From: Liolophura sinensis | Taxonomy: Eukaryota > Mollusca > Polyplacophora > Chitonida > Chitonidae | Direction: 5' to 3' | Assembly (NCBI RefSeq): GCF_032854445.1 | Contig: NC_088307.1 | Coordinates: forward strand, 20,970,017 to 21,034,016 | DNA: 64,000 bases | Shown: positions 10,931-22,208 of the stretch, in pieces | How positions within the stretch are numbered: position 1 is the first letter of the stretch | Layout of the letters: each line of letters opens with the position of its first letter | The notes under the pieces: model-generated | Told to the model about the DNA's origin: nothing | The model's database searches: none | The model's input: the letters and a program-made list of their open reading frames with translations, nothing else | Program-made: the position numbers and the translations under genes

Positions 10931-11125
10931 GACTCAGGTGGTTAGCGCTAGCGCAGCGTAATGACCCACGAGCCTCTCACCAATGCGGTCTGTAAGTTCA
11001 AGTCCGGCTCATGCTGGCTTCCTCTCCAGCCATACGTGGAAAGGTCTGGCATCAATCTGCGAATGGTCGTGGATATCCACCGAGCTTTGTCCGGTTTCCT
11101 CCCACAAAAATGCTGGCCACCGTCA
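10931..11125 (+). mobile_element. SINE-B, tail replaced by minisatellite
   Basis: Head GGTGGTTAGCGCTAGCGCAG, B-box-like AGTTCAAGTCCGGC, body GGATGGTCGTGG-type variant and ATGCTGGCCACCGTC. It then passes directly into the 42-bp array instead of the usual AAATATTCTTGAGTAC tail. Confidence 0.8.
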
Positions 11126-13275
11126 ATAGTCCCAGTACTAATAGTTAGTTACTGGATCCATCACACTAGTCCCAGTACTAACAGTTACTTCTGGATCCAT
11201 CACACTGTAGTCCCAGGACAAACACTTAGTTTCTGGATCCATCACACTGTAGTCCCAGGACAAACACTTAGTTTCTGGATCCATCACACTGTAGTCCCCG
11301 TACTGATAGTTAGTTTCTGGATCCACCACATAGTAATCCCAGGATTAATAGTTAGCTTCTGGATTTATCCTAAAGTAGTCCCAGTACTAACACTTAGTTT
11401 CTGGATCCATCACACTGTAGTCCCAGTACTAATAGGCAGTTTGTGGATCCATCACACTATTGTCCCAGTACTAATAGTTAGTTTGTGAATCCATCACACT
11501 GAAGTCCCAGGACTAAAAGGTAGTTTGTGGATCCATCACACTGTTGTCCCAGTACTAATAGTTAGCTTGCGGATCCATCACACTATAGTCCCAGTATTAA
11601 TAGTTAGTTTCTGGATCCATCACACTGTAATCTCAGTACTAATAGTTAGTTTGTGGATCCATCACATTTTAGTCCCAGTACTAATAGTTAGTTTCTGAAT
11701 CCATCACACTGTAGTCCCAGGACTAATAGTTAGTTTCTAAATCCGTCACACTGTAGTCCCAGGACTAATAGTTAGTTTCTAAATCCGTCACACTGTACTC
11801 TTAGGACTAATAATTAATTTCTGGATCCATCACATTGTAGTCTCAGTACTAATAGTTAGTTTCTGGATCCATTACACTATAGTCCCAGTACTAATAGGCA
11901 GTTTCTGGATCCATGACACTGTAGTCCCAGTACTAATACTTAGATTGTGGATCCATCACACTGTAGTCCCAGTACTAATAGGTAGTTTGTGGATCCATCA
12001 CACTTTAGTTCAAAGACTAACACGTAGTTTCTGGATCCATCACACTGTAGTCCCAGTACCAATATTTATTTGGTGGATCCATCACACTGTAGTCAGAGTA
12101 CTAATATTTAGAGTGTGGATCCATCACACTGTAATCCCAGTAGTAATAGTTTGTTTCTGGATCCATCACACTTTAGTCTCAGTACTAACAGTTACTTTCT
12201 GGATCCATCAAACTTTAGTCCCAAGACTAATAGTTAGTTTCTGAATCGATCACACTCTAGTCTCAGTACTAACACTTAGATTGTGGATCCGTCACACTGT
12301 AATCCCAGTACTAATAGTTAGTTTGTTGATCCACTGTAGTCCCAGGACTAATAGGTATTTTGTGGATCCATCACACTGTAGACCCAGGACTAACAGGTAG
12401 TTTCTGGAACCATCACACCGCAGTTTCAGTACTAACAGTGAGTTTCTGGATCCCTCAAACTGTAGTCCCAGTAGTAATAGTTAGTTTCTGGAACCATCAC
12501 ACTGTTATCCCAGTACTAATAGTCAGTTTGTGGATCCATCACATTTTAGTCGCAGTACTAATAGTTAGTTTGTGGATCCATGACGCTTTAGTCCCAGTAC
12601 TAATAGTTAGTTTGTGGATCCATCACACTGTAATCCCAGTACTAATAGTTAGTTTCTGCATCAATGGCACTGTAGTCCCAGGACTAATAGTTAGTTTGTG
12701 GATCCATCACACTGTGGTCTTAGTGCTAATAGTTAGTTTCTGCATCAATGGCACTGTAATCCCAGGACTAATAGGTAGTTTGTGGGTCCATCACACTGTA
12801 GTCCCAGTCCTAATAGTTAATTTCTGGATCGATCACACCGTAATCCCAGTACTAACAGTTAGTTTCTGGATCCATTACACTGTAGTCTGAATACTAATAG
12901 TTAGTTTCTGGAATCATCACACCGTAGTCTCAGTTTTAATAGTTTCTGGATCCATCACATTGTAGTCCCAGTATTAATAGTTAGTTTCTGGATCCATCAA
13001 ACTTTAGTCCCAGGAGTAATAGTTAGTTTCTGGATCCATCACACTGTAATCCCAGTATTAATAGTTAGTTTCTGGATCCATCACACCGTAATCCCAGGAC
13101 TAATAGTTAGTTTCTGGATTCATCACACTGTAATCCCAATATTGATAGCTGGTTCCTGGAATCATCAGACTGTAGTCCCAGTACTAATAATTAGTTTCTG
13201 GATCCATCACCCTGTAGTCCCAGTACTAATAGTTAGCTTGTGGATCCATCACACTGTAGCCTTAGTACTAATGGA
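11126..13275. repeat. 42-bp minisatellite, about 51 units
   Basis: Consensus starts GTCCCAGTACTAATAGTTAG and continues TTTCTGGATCCATCACACTG TA. Because 42 is divisible by three, stretches translate as open frames with a 14-residue period (WIHHTVVPVLIVSF); these are not genes. The array is 2.1 kb, carries a BamHI-type GGATCC in most units and decays at its right edge (13275-13400). Confidence 0.93.
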
Positions 13276-13550
13276 TCCTACACAAGGTGTCTATTTGTGA
13301 GACTTGTACCAATATTTACTTCCTAGATCCTGCACAGGTTATACGTGGATGTGTGTCGGTTTTGTACTAACAATTAGTTTCAGGATCTTCCACAAAGCAC
13401 GGAAACGTAGGCCAGGTATTACTTATTCGTTTGATGAGGCCTTCGATTCCGTGGCAATACATCACTAAGATTTCTATACCAACATCGTCCTCAATCGTCC
13501 TGATATTCCATTTAATTCATTTCCTAACTGGGTTGCCCGGATGGTGAGAC

Positions 13551-15015
13551 TTATCCCATGATAATTTCTTTAACGTGCGAAAAAAACATTAACACATCGT
13601 GGTATAACACTTGGCAATCTAACAGTAATATTCCCGTGGCCAACAAGATAAGTAGCCCTGTTCCACTCCACCCCAGTCCCACCGAAATCGGCCGGTTATC
13701 CGTGGTGCTGGTTTGTCGACGTATGTACACTGACGTGTTCTTCACATTTATTTTCAGAGATTCCAGGATTTCTTTCATTAAAGTATAATTTTTGTATCTG
13801 GCGTTTGAGGTGTTGCATGAACATGAAACCACACACAATTTGTTCTCTCTTGCGATTGGTTGACTGAAAAAAGTAGTTGTGTAGGTGGCTGTTGGTGATT
13901 GGTCAGTTGTGGTGTGATCCAATTGCCTGTAATCCAGACTGGTGACAACAGCGGATACGCCATTGGTGAAGTTTGATTGGTCGAGAAATATACGTGTGTA
14001 CCGGATAACTCAGGCGTTGCAGTGAATATGGAATGATACAAATCACTGTCCGATGTAGACAGGTCTAATGTCGTCTCCAAAATTGAAGGTGTCGAAATAC
14101 CAACATATGTTGAAGACATCAAATCTGCCACAGGAGTTGGCGATGCCGGGCTCGCCATAACATGGGACAACTCCTGAACATTTCCATCGGACGATACTTT
14201 GCAGTAAGCTCCCAAAGACAACCTACTCTGAGTAATCCCAGGAATGGTTAGGTATCTATCTTTAACAAATGACGTCACGGATACCTCGGAATTATACGTT
14301 GACACTAGTTTATCATTAACCGATGATGGCATAAGTTCCTTGGCAGTAGACGTCGTCACGATGTCGTCCACAGTGATTGTCAACATAGACACAGCACTGG
14401 GATCGAAAGAGCCTGGATCTTCAAAAACTGATGAGGTCATAATTACACCAACAACAAATGTCGACATGATGTCTTGCACAGGAAATGACGAAGCAGACAC
14501 AACACTGCTCATATATGAATCTGGCGCTTCAAAAACTGATGAAGTCATAACTACGTCAGCATCAGACGACGCCATAATGTCAAACACAGGAAATGACGAT
14601 GCAGAGACAATACTGGGAATTGAACGTGGATCTTCAAAAACTGATGACGTAATCAGTACATCAGCAATAGATTCATATAGTCGCACACATTAAATGACGA
14701 AATAGACAAACCGACGGAATGAGAGAAGATTGGTACTTCAAAAGGTGACGAATGACGAGATATTATCGTAGTATTAGAGATCGACATTTTTACATGTACA
14801 TCATCAACAGCATTGGAGGTCGACCTTTCTACATGTACATCATCATTGGAGGTAAAACTGAGAGGGTACCAAATATCCTCATGGCTGGGGACAACGGAAG
14901 TAATCTGAGATAATTTCGATGAATCAGTGAGAAAATGATTTTTTTCAGGCGGTAAAGTTACATGAACTGTGGTCTGTACTACAGAAGTCGTCAAAATCTT
15001 TGTGGATGTTGCTTC
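13551..15015 (-). pseudogene. Gene B exon 7: mucin-like stalk and transmembrane segment, two frameshifts
   Basis: TTGGCAG acceptor, phase 0. Frame 1 (15015 to about 14670) is Ser/Thr-rich with a tandem DDVHVERSTS / DDVHVKMSIS pair. Frame 2 (to about 13960) has three 31-32 residue repeats of the type VVMTSSVFEAPDS. Frame 3 ends with CVVSCSC, ILESLKINVKNTSVYIRRQT, RPISVGLGW and a hydrophobic TM (LLILLATGILLLD), stopping at 13551. The length of 1465 nt is two bases short of a multiple of three, fitting two single-base losses. ATTAAA lies about 35 bp past the stop. Confidence 0.8.
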
Positions 15016-15265
15016 CTGCCAAAGAAAAAATATTAAAATGTTTATTAAAAAAGCTGTTACGACCCAAACTGTCTGTATTATAAAGAGATGGCTTGTTCGA
15101 AATACACGACAGTTTAGCCGCACAAAAAAGTAACCAAAACCAGCAGATTTTATTTTACAACAATTTATTAGGTTTAACAAGAACAGATAACAAGACTTTT
15201 ACAAATACTAAAGTACTTAAGTTCAACAAGAAAGGATAGCGGTATCTATACAAATACTAAAGTAC

Positions 15266-15622
15266 TTACATGTACAACGGTGTCAAGTCCAAACGGACGC
15301 ATATATTCCACAATGCGGAAAACCATACGGGCATAAATGCACAAATAAGAGGGAAAATCCACAGTATAACCGAGTGTATGATGAAATATACACAAAATTC
15401 CACAGACAGGGTCCGTGTACTAATAGGCACTGTGTATACAAGAGCACAAATTAAACATACAAGTTCAAACTGAACAAGTGTTCGGTGGAGATAGGATATA
15501 ACAATGCCAGAGGCTATAAAGACACCAAAATTCAGCACAAAAGGCCTTCTAAAGTAATACACATCGAAAGCATCCAAAACTCTCAATAATTCTCCTTTCT
15601 CCCTCCTTTGACCTGCTTTCAT
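15266..15622 (-). CDS. Hypothetical 118-residue hydrophobic ORF in gene B intron 6
   Basis: Starts MKAGQRREKGELLRVLDAFD and contains about three or four hydrophobic stretches (VLNFGVFIASGIVISYL, LVCLICALVYTV, FCVYFIIHSVILWIFPLICA). It is on the same strand as gene B. I do not recognise the protein. It may be a fortuitous AT-rich frame, or part of a decayed alternative terminal exon; RRPFVLNFGVFIASGIVI weakly recalls the family's RPISVGLGW-TM region. Confidence 0.2.
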   Translation of the reverse strand: MKAGQRREKGELLRVLDAFDVYYFRRPFVLNFGVFIASGIVISYLHRTLVQFELVCLICALVYTVPISTRTLSVEFCVYFIIHSVILWIFPLICAFMPVWFSALWNICVRLDLTPLYM

Positions 15623-15824
15623 AGGTCTTATATAGACTGGTGGAGTTTTCTAGAATAAGAAAATTCTTGAACACTTGATGTAAACAAACAGGCCCCGAAC
15701 TGTGGGTATTCTGGAACATTCTAAGGCAGAGCCAGACAGCAGGCCCTGAACTCAGCATATGTAAACAGTGGCAAGCTAAATTTAGAAGCTGACGGCAGTT
15801 GTGCACATAACAGAGCACAAATCT

Positions 15825-16085
15825 GTTGACCTTGACAGACTCTAATATACTGACCTCGGCAGACCCCAGCCTCAGCAGACACTTATGTGTCTACCTCGAA
15901 GTCACCCATGTGTTGATTTCAGAAGACACGAATTACTGATCTCGTCAGGCACCAAATGATCTGACCTCGACAGACATTTACATGCCATCTCCGACAGACC
16001 CCAATGTGCTGGGCACGGCTAACACGAATTTGCTGACCTTGGCAGGGACCAATGTGCTAACCTCCATCGGCGCAAATGGTTGATC
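15825..16085. repeat. Degenerate about 35-bp tandem repeat
   Basis: Imperfect units built on AATGTGCTGACCTCGGCAGA and CCC variants, about seven copies, in gene B intron 6. Confidence 0.55.
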
Positions 16086-16173
16086 GACAGATAGGGCGAC
16101 TAAACAGACCTGATCGTCGTAGCTAATCGCTTTATAGCCTGAAATATGTGACTAAGTTGTTAAAGATTATTAC

Positions 16174-16253
16174 CAGAGTACCGAATGACGGAGTCGGCAA
16201 CACACACGATCCAAGAACTATCTCATCCCCATAAGCATTCAGGACTTTCAACT
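16174..16253 (-). CDS. Gene B exon 6 (80-nt linker with eighth cysteine)
   Basis: TTTCAG acceptor, GTAATA donor, phases 1 to 0. It reads (E)LKVLNAYGDEIVLGSCVLP then TPSFGTL. It aligns with gene C (DVKVLDQQSNEIILGPCVLP) and gene D (LTVFDENDHQIILEPCILP). Confidence 0.85.
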
Positions 16254-16579
16254 CTGAAATCGAGCAAATGAAAGACAAAAGTTAAATCTCAACGGGTTCT
16301 CCATGATTAGTGTGTTCCATTACTTTCTATTTGGGAATTGTTAAAATCACATGGAAAAGAAGTTACTTGTTGAGATAATTACCCTGACAACCTGCGCATG
16401 CGCATATCATAACAACTGTTAAAAGGCTACTCCTCTGTTAAAGCAGGGTTCAGTGATAAGGATAGAAATAGTATGAATATCTGCCCTTAACTGTGAAAAA
16501 AGATTGCGCGTTTTATACATTAAAACAGCTGTAGTAAGTTTGGAGGATAATAGTGGAACAAAGCTTTCTGTAGTTTTCA

Positions 16580-16735
16580 GTTTTGTCTAGTGTGACGTCA
16601 TGCTAGAACACTTGACGTCATCAATCAGTAACATATATCTATTTCACAGATGACGCCACACTTTAAGACGCTCATGACAACATTCTAGCATTCTGCCTGA
16701 TTCGCTGTGACGTCTAGAACATTATCGTGTCACGT
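16580..16735. promoter_or_regulatory. Cluster of CRE-like TGACGTCA sites in gene B intron 5
   Basis: In 150 bp there are GTGTGACGTCATGCTAGAAC, CTTGACGTCATCAATC, GATGACGCCACAC, GTGACGTCTAGAAC and a CACGTG-containing string. TGACGTCA is the palindromic site of CREB/ATF bZIP factors in animals. The TCTAGAAC and CTAGAACA flanks also repeat, so a small inverted repeat could explain part of the pattern. Confidence 0.4.
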
Positions 16736-17489
16736 GAAGACAACTTTACAGTATCTGCAGAAGATTTGGTTTTTCAGGACTGACCACATGCAGGGGTAAA
16801 ATAGTGTTAATGTTCGTAAATCTTTCTTAACCATTTTGTTAGCACATATTCACAAGATATTCTTTATATCGTATTTATATTTCCGCATTGCTTATCTTGG
16901 GATTGAAATAGCACTTCAGAGGCGGTAGTCGTGCGAACAATAAAATGGTAATAGTTTAAAATTATCTTTTTTCGCCGGTAAAGATGTTTATTTGTTAATT
17001 CATGTGACTCCTATCCTCTCTAGTGTTATCTAAAAACTGAGGAACTCTGGTGCCTTTAGAAAACCACAGCCTTTTGCTAAGTACCTGACAAACTTCTTTG
17101 TTAAAACTACCTCTACCCGCGCCGTTTAACTGGACAACGCTTTGGCTCGTTGAACAAGCCATGGTACATATTTTAGACGTATTAGGTGTGAATTTAGGCG
17201 TTGTTGAGAGGAAAAGTATAATCTAACGGTAACGGTAAACTCGTGAAGTCAACCTTTTCAAAGACTAGGTGATGAATCGCCAATATCTGCATCACAAACA
17301 ACATCATTACAATACACTCTTTACCAAAATAAATAGATGTTTGAAAAATATAAAAGTGAAAAAAAGTTTTTTCTTATTACAATGAATGTTTCAAATGAAT
17401 TGTACCTGTAAACCCATTTCTTCCAGAGTTTGATACAAACGTAGCACATTGTCATAGTTTTGTTCTCTCATGAATTGTATGGAGCTCAC

Positions 17490-17762
17490 CGATGCAGTTT
17501 CTGTTCCAAGCCTCCCAGGCAGCGTTGTATTCGAACCAGTGACAGGTCTCTTCCCAATGAGGTATCACCGAGCTTGTTATCAAGTGACACGATTGGCTGT
17601 TGTAAGTAAGCATCCAGCATTCGTCAGTGTGTGTGTCGCTCCATATTGTACATAAATCCTCACACATTGACCTACTGATGTTTCCAAAATAGCTGCGTAG
17701 GTTATACCCTTCGTCTGGTTTAATATACACGTTCCCAATCCTTGCGTAGTCACACGGAAAGC
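17490..17762 (-). CDS. Gene B exon 5 (PAN/Apple-like), intact
   Basis: A 273-nt exon with CCAG acceptor and GTGAGC donor. All seven family cysteines are kept: PCDY, SMCED, DLCT, DECWMLTYN, QSCHL, ETCHW, RNCI. It is two codons shorter than in A, C and D. The exon itself has no lesion. Confidence 0.88.
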
Positions 17763-18179
17763 CTGGTAAGGCAAATATTATGACTGGGGTTACTACTTTA
17801 CTGTAAAATGTTTTATTCATATTGATCTGATTGGCTTTATTTCATTAGTAGGAGAAAAATCAATAATTTAGGTTGTGGATAAAGGCTTGATAGAAAAAAA
17901 GCCGATCTTTGAAAAAAAATTGACAAACTTTTTGAACATGTCACGCACAGATTTCGCTCACTAAGCGAAGTCCTTGAGTTTGTCATAAGACCAGAGTGTA
18001 ACATCAGCGGCACGGTCACATCAGCTGTTTCTGTGGAGCGAAACAAAATGGATATTCCGAGTCAAGAATGGCAAGGCCAATTACCACAGCGACGTTAATG
18101 CAAACCACTAAACAAATTATGTCAAAACAATATTAAGTACAAAATCCGGAAGTAATCATGCATAGACAAGCAATTCAAA

Positions 18180-18385
18180 GGCTTTGTGCAAGTTGCTACT
18201 GTTTATGCATTTATATGAACAGCGTAGTTTGCTATCAACAGTTAGACTAAAATCTTAACTGAGGTAAACATGCAAAAGGCTGCATTTCAAAGGTCACATA
18301 TGACCATTCGCGAGCTGTCACAGTGTCGGCGCTGCTCTGGTATTTCTCTCTGTGTTGTACGTCTTTATCATATAATACTGATGGG
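18180..18385 (+). repeat. Solo arm of the long-inverted-repeat family
   Basis: Contains GTTGCTACTGTTTATGCATT, TTAACTGAGGTAAACATGC and CGGCGCTGCTCTGG, matching the left arm of 7778-8757. No right arm was recognised. Confidence 0.5.
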
Positions 18386-18446
18386 AATTAATGCTCTTGG
18401 CGAATGACCGAAATCATTACTCAAATCGTAAACCGAGATAGTATAT

Positions 18447-18561
18447 GATTTATTTATTTATTTGGTGTTTTACACCGGTCTCAAAAATATTTCACTTATA
18501 CGACGGCGGCCAGCATTATGGTGGGAGGAAACCGAGCAGAGCTCGGGATAAACCCACGACG
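18447..18561 (-). mobile_element. SINE-B, 3' part
   Basis: In plus orientation it reads (TTTA)n, GGTGTTTTACACCGG, ATTTCACTTATACGACGGCG and GCCAGCATTATGGTGGGAGG: the reverse complement of the SINE-B 3' half. Confidence 0.85.
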
Positions 18562-18984
18562 AGGAATGTTGCTTCAGAGGCCCCCAAGATAGTGTATAAG
18601 TTGTGGATGATCAAAATGTGTATCTCAGAAGCGGTTTGATTGAAACTGTTCATATATGCAACGTAGGAATATAATTAAACATGATGAATAAACAACCCCT
18701 AATCTCGGTGACCGCTATTTACCAAAAAGAATCTGTGGGGGCAATAGAGCCTTGGGGATTCCAGGGTTTAAGGCCAGCAACATTAGACAGTGACCGCCTT
18801 AAACCCTGAAGCCTTTACCCTGAAGTTACAATCTATGTTACATTGTTGCCTGTTGTTGACACCACTCACTCTCTTACTGTATATATGTTGTCTTGTATCT
18901 CTGTATGTTCATATGGTTTGATAACGATGTAAGAACCTACATCGAAACGTCACCAACACAATAAATTCAGGAATTGTTATCCAT

Positions 18985-20285
18985 AAGTAATGCCTCTGTC
19001 AATCTAAACTTAAGTATCATGTCGAAGACACCAGACATGGCACCCCACCCATCCACATTGTGCTGACACCAGATCAGCCAGCCCTGTCTCCTTGCTCTAA
19101 CCTCTCAGTGTCGAGCGAGGCAGCAACAAGTATCATTTTTAAAGTCTTTGGGTCAGAATATAGACATATATGTACATACTGCTAAGAATATATACATATG
19201 AATACTTATATTTTACATCGAACTTAACAATTTTTCAGTCATACGACGACCAGGATCATTATATGTGTATGTGTATATATCGTCTTGTATCATGGCGAGT
19301 CCATTCCGCTAAAATAATGCCGCCACTGAAATTCATGTATCATGCCAAAGACATTCAGTCACGTAATACCGACACCAGGCCAGTCAGCCCTGTTTCCTTT
19401 CTCTAACCTCTCAGCACTTGATGCGTGCCAAGCGAGGCAGCAAGAAGTGCCTTTTTTATGTAAATCTTTTTATGTATGTCTTTGGTTTGACCAGACTCGG
19501 ACCTGAGCTCTGGTCTCCTGACTTCGACGCGGCATATACACTACTAGGAATACTGATATATCCAGTTGCTTTAAATGTGCAATATACTCAAGAAAGCTAA
19601 AGATATAATTACTGTAATTTTTAAAGTATACTTCTTACTTGTGTTTTGTCCGCAAAACGGAAACAATTCCTCCGAACATGACTGGATTTTTTATGACATA
19701 CGTCTGTTTAATAACACTCCAATTAAGCATCACACAATTTTCGTTTTCATCTGGATTGAATTCAGAAATGAAGAGATCTCCCATGGTCAGATTCTCTTGA
19801 ATGTCTCCATCGCTCCATACAAACGGTTCACTGGGAGATGCACAAATGACATCCAGCCAAAACTTGTTTGACTTCGCTAAGATTCTAGAATATCGAGTAG
19901 AATATCGAATGGTGTTACTGGTAGCGTACTTCTTGTCGTCGCTAGTCTGGGTTTACTCTCTGTATATGTATTTATATATGTATGTATGCATGTGGTTTTA
20001 AAGTCGTGCTTAACTTATGTTGAGTCATATGACGACTAGGAGCCATAAGGTGTGTATACGTTTATTGTGACTTCTTCTGACAGAACGAGTTCAAAATACT
20101 ACCGCCACTGAAGTATCATACCGAAGACACCCGACAAAACACCCCATCCAGTCACATTTTACTGACGTCGGGCCAAACAGTCCTGATTCTTTGCTCTGTG
20201 CTCTCAGTGCTGAGCGCCAAGACAGCCAGCAATAAGTGCCATTATGAAAGTCTTTGATGCTCTAACTACCAGGCCATCGGACTGC
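18985..20285. repeat. Dispersed repeat family III, three copies
   Basis: Related segments at 18985-19150, 19215-19525 and 20010-20285 share AGTATCATGTCGAAGACACC-like, TGCTGACACCAGATCAGCCA-like and CTAACCTCTCAGTGTCGAGC-like strings. Each includes a GCCAAGCGAGGCAGCAAGAA-type block. A box-B-like CGGACCTGAGCTCTGG occurs in the middle copy, so they may be SINE-derived. The middle and right copies flank gene B exon 4, which itself is not part of the repeat. Confidence 0.5.
19639..19884 (-). pseudogene. Gene B exon 4 (CTLD half) with one-base insertion
   Basis: TTCTAG acceptor. Frame A gives ILAKSNKFWLDVICASPSEP, FVWSDG and ENCVMLNWS. After an A6 run near 19706 the similarity moves to another frame: IQSCSEELFPFCGQNT, then GTAAGA. 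Removing one base makes 245 nt, the same as gene D exon 4. Confidence 0.78.
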
Positions 20286-20303
20286 TACTCTCAGTCGGGT
20301 CTT

Positions 20304-20535
20304 ACTTATTTATTTGATTGGTGTGCGAAAGCGGTCAGCATTACAGGGGTAAGAGACCCGGGGATAGAGTCTGGGAGAAACCCATGCTGACAGTCCTCCC
20401 CATGTACGGCCGGCGAGGAAGACAGCAGGAAGAGGAAGAGTTTGAACTTTGGCTTGAACTCACAACAACCACACTGGTGAAAGGCCCCTGGGTTATTGCA
20501 CAGCGCTGGTGAGCTAACCACATCGGTCACGGAGG
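20304..20535 (-). mobile_element. SINE-B, diverged
   Basis: Reverse-complement SINE-B: (TTTA)n tail, AGCGGTCAGCATTACAGG, GTACGGCCGGCGAGGAAG and a head region with TGGTGAGCTAACCACATCGG. Confidence 0.75.
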
Positions 20536-20984
20536 AAGAATTTATAGAAAAGTAACAATACGATATCCAAAACACATTTTAATTCCGTGCTCTAAGCACT
20601 ACAGCTACTACATATGCGTGCTTTGGTTACCTCTTTATATAAGCACACTTTGTGAAAGGATCAATGATAAAACCAACCCTGAAATACGATTAAATGGAAA
20701 ATGATATACAATATACAGTTCAAAGAGTACCGATAATAGAGAATCGCAGAACAATTCATCGCGAAACAGACTTTTCCTCATTTTTAGAATCCAGTTTCAC
20801 AGACTGGACACAGACGTGAAAAATTGGGTTTCTCGTCGATATTGAATTTTCAACACTGGCAAATATTTGAAACCTCTTCGCGCTTGAGCGAAAGATACCT
20901 CACTTACAAAGCCACAACAGACTCGTTTGATGCGTTGAACCAGTTTTTATAATGATTTCAACTGCCATTTAAAAGGTTTTTTTT

Positions 20985-21222
20985 TACTTATTTATCTACT
21001 TTTGTCTGGTGTTTTATGCCTTACTGAAAACTTATTATGGAAGTTAACCGGATGGAAGCCAGGGGAAACCCATAACTATCCACAAATTGTGGTAAACATT
21101 CCCAAGTAGGACCGAAGAGAAAGCCACCATGAGGTCAATTTGAACTCAGACTAAGCGACTGCACTGGTGAGAAGCTACCGAGTCATTGTTTTGCATTAGC
21201 ACGCTAACAATTGAGCGACGGA
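20985..21222 (-). mobile_element. SINE-B, diverged
   Basis: (TTTA)n-type start, GGTGTTTTATGCCTTACTGA, CCAGGGGAAACCCATAACTA and a head with GCACGCTAACAATTGAGCGA in minus-orientation order. Confidence 0.7.
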
Positions 21223-21377
21223 TTTTCTGTAATATTATTTACCTATCCAACTAGATTTAAATTTATGAACCCATGCAATTATTTATTAAATTCATCCGAG
21301 AGATTTTTAAATGGGTGATAGATTTCGATAAGACATGATAGAAGTCAGGATCCGCGTGTTTCATAACCATGACTGGA

Positions 21378-21553
21378 TTTTATTTATTTATTTAATTTGA
21401 TTGATGTTTTACGCCGTACTCAAGAATATTGCACTTATACGACGGCGGCCAGCATTATGGTGGCAGAGCCCGGGGAAAACCCACGACCATCCACAGGTTG
21501 CTGACAGACCTTCCCACGTACGGCCAGAGAGGAAGCCAGCATGAGATGGACGA
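21378..21553 (-). mobile_element. SINE-B, 5'-truncated
   Basis: TGATGTTTTACGCCGTACTC, CTTATACGACGGCGGCCAGC and CACGTACGGCCAGAGAGGAA: a well conserved reverse-oriented SINE-B 3' half. Confidence 0.85.
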
Positions 21554-21868
21554 CTGGATTTTAATGTAAGTCTCGTGATACTTACTTGAATCGGCCATTT
21601 CAATGCCGAGTATGCAAACGTCGAGCTGAAACAGAAACGATTGACATGCGTTAAAAACAAAACAAGGAAAAAAATAATAAGGAAAAAAAAAGAGAAAAAA
21701 ATTATTGAGAGAAAAAGCTCATAAACAAACAAATAAAAAGTCGTTAAACTATAAACTAGTAGGAATTGTTGCTGAAGTTTTCTTACATATTCGTTTTGGA
21801 ACTGGTGCTATTGGTTGTTTTGAAAATGGTTCTTCTGATTGTCCACGTGAAACTCTTATTAATGGTCT

Positions 21869-22208
21869 ACATAGATCCTAAAGGCATTGACGCAAAGATC
21901 CTTAAGGCATTGACGCATAGATCCTTAAGGCATTGACGCATAGATCCTTAAAGCATTGACGCATAGATCCTTAAGGCATTGACGCATAGATCCTTAAGGC
22001 ATTGACGCATAGATCCTTAAGGCATTGACGCATAGATCCTTAAGCCATTGAAGCATAGATCCTTAAGGCATTAACGCATAGATCCTTAAGGCATTGACGC
22101 ATAGATCCTTAAGGCATTGACGCATAGATCCTTAAGGCACTGACACATAGATCCTTAAGGCATTGACGCATAGACCCTTAAGGCATTGACGCATGCATCC
22201 TTGAGGTA
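21869..22208. repeat. 23-bp minisatellite, about 15 units
   Basis: Units of GCATTGACGCATAGATCCTT AAG are almost identical, implying recent expansion. The two edge units diverge (GACGCAAAG at left, GACGCATGCATCCTTGAGG at right). Confidence 0.93.

Larger units (their letters stand above)
13551..19884 (-). pseudogene. Gene B: frameshifted CTLD + PAN + stalk + TM paralogue
   Basis: Four 3' exons of the family are present on the minus strand: 19639-19884 (CTLD), 17490-17762 (PAN/Apple), 16174-16253 (linker) and 13551-15015 (stalk and TM). Splice sites and phases match genes C and D. Three single-base lesions break the frame: one extra A in an A6 run in exon 4 (about 19706), one missing base near 14670 and one missing base between about 14010 and 13925 in the last exon. 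Reading across them restores family similarity on both sides. A possible exon 2 (24883-24940) has a stop at its second codon, and exons 1 and 3 were not found. The simplest reading is a young pseudogene; indel errors in a long-read assembly would look the same. Confidence 0.72.

Noticed and set aside
10961-12890. Open frames of 99-176 codons with WIHHTVVPVLIVSF-type repeats
   Set aside because: They are translations of the 42-bp minisatellite, whose unit length is a multiple of three; frames exist on both strands and begin inside a SINE.
14244-14693. Plus-strand 149-codon Ser/Thr/Asp-rich frame
   Set aside because: It is antisense to gene B exon 7; repetitive Ser/Thr codons leave the opposite strand open. 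The minus strand has the splice sites and TM segment.
18925-18962. Hammerhead-ribozyme-like string near TTTGATAAC...CATCGAAACGTC
   Set aside because: The 6-bp stem and GAAAC fit, but the CUGANGA core is altered at two key positions and no closing stem III or stem I was found. It more likely belongs to a dispersed repeat end.
21869-22208. CRISPR-like array appearance of the 23-bp and other repeats
   Set aside because: Units are contiguous with no unique spacers and the genome is animal; these are minisatellites.
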